Program-made: the position numbers and the translations under genes
Part shown: piece by piece, positions 5,488 to 7,557 of the stretch
Position numbering within the stretch: position 1 is the stretch's first letter
Layout: every line of letters starts with the position of its first letter
Notes under the pieces: model-generated
What the model was told of the DNA's origin: nothing
The model's input: the letters and a program-made list of their open reading frames with translations, nothing else
The model's database searches: none
NCBI GenBank assembly: GCA_003176035.1
Contig: PSRL01000046.1
Span: 1 to 7,557, forward strand
Source of the DNA: Verrucomicrobiota bacterium
GTDB taxonomy: Bacteria; Verrucomicrobiota; Verrucomicrobiia; Chthoniobacterales; Xiphinematobacteraceae
Direction: 5' to 3'
DNA length: 7,557 nucleotides

Positions 5488-7305
5488 ATGCCTTCGCAGC
5501 CCCTCGATACGCCTTTGTTAGTTTTTGATGGGGACTGCCATTTCTGCCGACAATGGGTGGGTTGCTGGCAAAGGGTCACTGGCGATCGTGTCCGGTACGA
5601 GTCGTATCAAACAGTGGCTTGGAGATATCCGGAGGTTTCGGATCGCGAGTTTGCGCAGTCCATCCAATACTTTGAAAAAGGAAAGCAAAGGAAACAGGGA
5701 GCGGATGCGGTATTTCATGCACTAGCCTGGGGAAAATCTCAGTGGAAGTTGCTGGCGTATCTTTACGATCACGTTTCTATTTTTGCGGCCGTTAGCGAAT
5801 GTCTCTATCAAATTGTGGCGCGGCATCGGTCGTTTTTTTCTTTATTAACTCAGTGGACCTTTGGAAACGAATTGAATCCGGCTGAGTTTTCCGTCGGAAT
5901 GCGACTTTTTATTAAGGGGCTGGCGCTGATTTTTTTTCTCGCATTTCTCTCTTATTGGATTCAGTTTCCGGGACTTGTAGGAAGCGAGGGCATTTTACCC
6001 GCATCTCGATTTTTCGATGAGGTTGGACAGATGCCGGAAGCAGTCCGAATTGCGCCCTCTCTCTGTTGGTGGTTAGGAGCCGGGGACACTTCGCTCAGCC
6101 TGCTTTGCGGAATAGGAGCTCTATTGTCCCTTTTCGCTTTGTGCGGCTTTTGGGAAGCGCCGATATTTCTGAGTCTCTACGTGCTCTATGTGTCGCTATG
6201 CACAGCCGGCCAAATCTTTTATCTTTTTCAATGGGATAGCCTATTATTGGAAGCAGGGGTTGTAGCTGCCCTTGGAGCCTCATGGAAGATATGGACTGGC
6301 TGGAGAGCGGGTAAGCCCTCACGGATTGCCCACTTTCTCGTTCTTTGGCTCCTATTTCGGCTGATGTTTGCCTCTGGGATGACGAAATGGCTGCACGGCA
6401 GCAAAGAGTGGCGAGATTTCACCGCTCTGAAGTACCACTATCTGACGCAACCCCTTCCCACCCCGCTTGCCTGGTATGCCTATCAATTACCCGATTGGTT
6501 TCAGCATTTCAGCGTTGGTCTCATGTTCTTAGCGGAAGTCTTTCTTCCATTCCTCCTTTTTGCGCCGGGTCGGTTCAGATTAATTGCGGCGATAGGAATT
6601 GCCGTACTCCAAATCGCCATCGCTGCGACTGGCAATTATGGATTCTTCAATTTTCTGAGCATCTTGCTCTGCATTGCAGCCATTGAAGATCGTTGGTGGC
6701 CCATCGGGATTCGGCGTGCCCTCAGGGGCGGAAGTAGTTTGTCATTGCCACAACCCGTTCTTGTCGCAGCATGCGGGGCGCTGATAATTTTAGGCTTAGG
6801 TTCCATGAATTGGATGGGGGGAATTTGTCAGGCAGTTTTTCCAGCCTATAGTGCTTTACGGCCGTTCCAATTGAGCAATGGCTATGGTCTGTTTGTCCAA
6901 ATGACGACTAGCCGCCATGAAATTCACCTCGAAGGAAGTAAAGATGGATTTTTGTGGAAAGCTTATACATTTCGATACAAACCCGGGGCACTTTCCCAGC
7001 CGCCACCTTGGATCGCCCCCTATATGCCACGGTTGGATTGGATGATGTGGTTTGCGGCCCTAGGGAGGGTGGAACAGAACCCATGGTTCGGTTCGTTTAT
7101 GGTGCAATTGCTTCGGGGCTCTCCCTCGGTTTTGGCTTTGCTTGCCTCAAATCCCTTTCCTAGCGGCCCCCCGACCTACCTACGGGCCTCGTTGGACAAA
7201 TACGACTTTACCACAAGGAGTGAAGGTTACCAGGGCGATTGGTGGAAATCACAGCCGCTGGGCTACTATGTCAATCAAGTTCGTTTAGCCCGACATTTTA
7301 AATAG
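5488..7305 (+). CDS. DCC (DUF393) thiol-disulfide domain fused to lipase maturation factor membrane protein
   Basis: This 605-residue fusion has two parts. Residues 8-118 are a DCC-family domain (DUF393) with the signature LLVFDGDCHFCRQWV; Cys17 and Cys20 form the CxxC of a presumed thiol-disulfide oxidoreductase. Residues from about 136 to the end match the lipase maturation factor family (LMF1/LMF2, DUF1222). Around eight hydrophobic segments lie at 136-160, 202-268, 283-298, 340-395 and 423-441. Family blocks include FQWDSLLLEAG (247-257), LWLLFRLMFASGMTKWLHG, YHYLTQPLPTPLAWY (316-330), ALRPFQLSNGYGLF and the terminal block PPPWIAPYMPRLDWMMWFAALG. In vertebrates LMF1 helps secreted lipases fold in the ER; the bacterial role is not established. 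A redox-assisted folding role is inferred from the fusion. The ATG start has no Shine-Dalgarno sequence. The stop codon TAG abuts the inverted-repeat element. Confidence 0.9.
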   Translation: MPSQPLDTPLLVFDGDCHFCRQWVGCWQRVTGDRVRYESYQTVAWRYPEVSDREFAQSIQYFEKGKQRKQGADAVFHALAWGKSQWKLLAYLYDHVSIFAAVSECLYQIVARHRSFFSLLTQWTFGNELNPAEFSVGMRLFIKGLALIFFLAFLSYWIQFPGLVGSEGILPASRFFDEVGQMPEAVRIAPSLCWWLGAGDTSLSLLCGIGALLSLFALCGFWEAPIFLSLYVLYVSLCTAGQIFYLFQWDSLLLEAGVVAALGASWKIWTGWRAGKPSRIAHFLVLWLLFRLMFASGMTKWLHGSKEWRDFTALKYHYLTQPLPTPLAWYAYQLPDWFQHFSVGLMFLAEVFLPFLLFAPGRFRLIAAIGIAVLQIAIAATGNYGFFNFLSILLCIAAIEDRWWPIGIRRALRGGSSLSLPQPVLVAACGALIILGLGSMNWMGGICQAVFPAYSALRPFQLSNGYGLFVQMTTSRHEIHLEGSKDGFLWKAYTFRYKPGALSQPPPWIAPYMPRLDWMMWFAALGRVEQNPWFGSFMVQLLRGSPSVLALLASNPFPSGPPTYLRASLDKYDFTTRSEGYQGDWWKSQPLGYYVNQVRLARHFK

Positions 7306-7428
7306 CACTACTTCGTTAAATAAAAATCGGGCAATTGGGTCAAAATGCCACAAATTTGTATCGTTTCCCGGGGCTTCAGGGCAAAAAACAGAAAATCCGG
7401 CAATGTCTGTCCATTTAACGAAGTAGTG
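7306..7428. mobile_element. MITE-like element: 16-bp perfect terminal inverted repeats, ATAG target duplication
   Basis: CACTACTTCGTTAAAT at 7306-7321 is the exact reverse complement of ATTTAACGAAGTAGTG at 7413-7428. The 91-base interior has no coding frame of note; it contains the 10-bp palindrome ACAAATTTGT at 7350-7359 and a GC-rich CCCGGGG. The bases just outside are identical on both sides: ATAG at 7302-7305 and ATAG at 7429-7432. Together these are the hallmarks of a non-autonomous element (MITE or IS remnant) inserted with a 4-bp target duplication. Removing it and one ATAG would leave the LMF stop codon TAG unchanged. Transcribed, the ends could pair as a long hairpin at the 3' end of the LMF mRNA. 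The parent IS family is not identified from the sequence. Confidence 0.7.
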
Positions 7429-7434
7429 ATAGTA

Positions 7435-7557
7435 TACCCTGAGAAAAGGCTGAAAAGCATCCGGCGCCTGCGTTGCTCAGTCGTCGACTAGCTAGTACCC
7501 CCTGAAAAAGGGTTGAAAAGCATCCGGCGCCTATGTTGCTCAGTTGGTCGAGTAGCG
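7435..7557 (+). repeat. Tandem repeat, about 61-63 bp unit, two copies, cut by window edge
   Basis: Unit 1 covers 7435-7495 and unit 2 covers 7496-7557 (incomplete). Both start TACCC..CTGA-AAA-GG and share the exact 19-mer TGAAAAGCATCCGGCGCCT at 7451-7469 and 7514-7532, followed by GTTGCTCAGT (7472-7481 and 7535-7544). The rest is similar but has diverged: two extra C in unit 2, CGTCGAC against GGTCGAG. The core contains the palindrome GGCGCC. Homology runs through the whole unit, so this is a tandem duplication of an intergenic repeat and not repeats with unique spacers. More copies may lie to the right. Function is unknown. Confidence 0.75.

Noticed and set aside
7435..7557. CRISPR array
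   Set aside because: Similarity runs across the whole unit, including the would-be spacers. Only two units are visible and no cas gene is nearby.

Overview
The window is a chromosomal stretch of a Gram-negative-type bacterium. Two things point weakly to the Verrucomicrobiota or a relative: a DCC (DUF393) domain fused to a lipase-maturation-factor membrane protein, and a membrane-anchored AsmA-like N-terminus. No marker gene settles the lineage, so this is inference. There is no plasmid, phage or CRISPR hallmark. The decayed genes and repeat material suggest some genome erosion.

Layout. Positions 1-218 (-) hold the N-terminal 72 codons of a membrane-anchored protein that continues past the left edge. 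Positions 442-1227 (+) hold two decaying tandem copies of a DUF6625-like gene. The first has a one-base frameshift at an A6 run and lost its 3' part; the second has its N-terminus joined to a C-terminal piece. Two consecutive hairpins close this region. Positions 1282-3501 (-) encode full-length PriA, the replication-restart helicase. Diverging from it is a small membrane-anchored lytic transglycosylase (3651-4289, +). Converging on that is a rhomboid-fold protein without the catalytic residues but with a C-terminal zinc-finger-like tail (4358-5134, -). After an AT-rich, apparently gene-free 350-base gap comes the DCC-LMF fusion (5488-7305, +).

The right end is the most unusual part. Immediately after the LMF stop codon lies a 123-bp element with perfect 16-bp terminal inverted repeats. 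It is flanked by a 4-bp direct repeat (ATAG) and has no coding capacity, which is the structure of a MITE-like insertion. A tandem repeat of about 61-63 bp follows, with two copies visible and the second cut by the window edge.

The intact genes are mostly independent units: DNA replication restart, peptidoglycan turnover and membrane-protein functions. Gene orientations alternate and no multi-gene operon is visible. I see no convincing new multi-gene system. The best leads are the MITE-like element with the adjacent tandem repeat, the DCC-LMF fusion, the pseudo-rhomboid with a zinc-finger tail, and the eroding DUF6625 pair.
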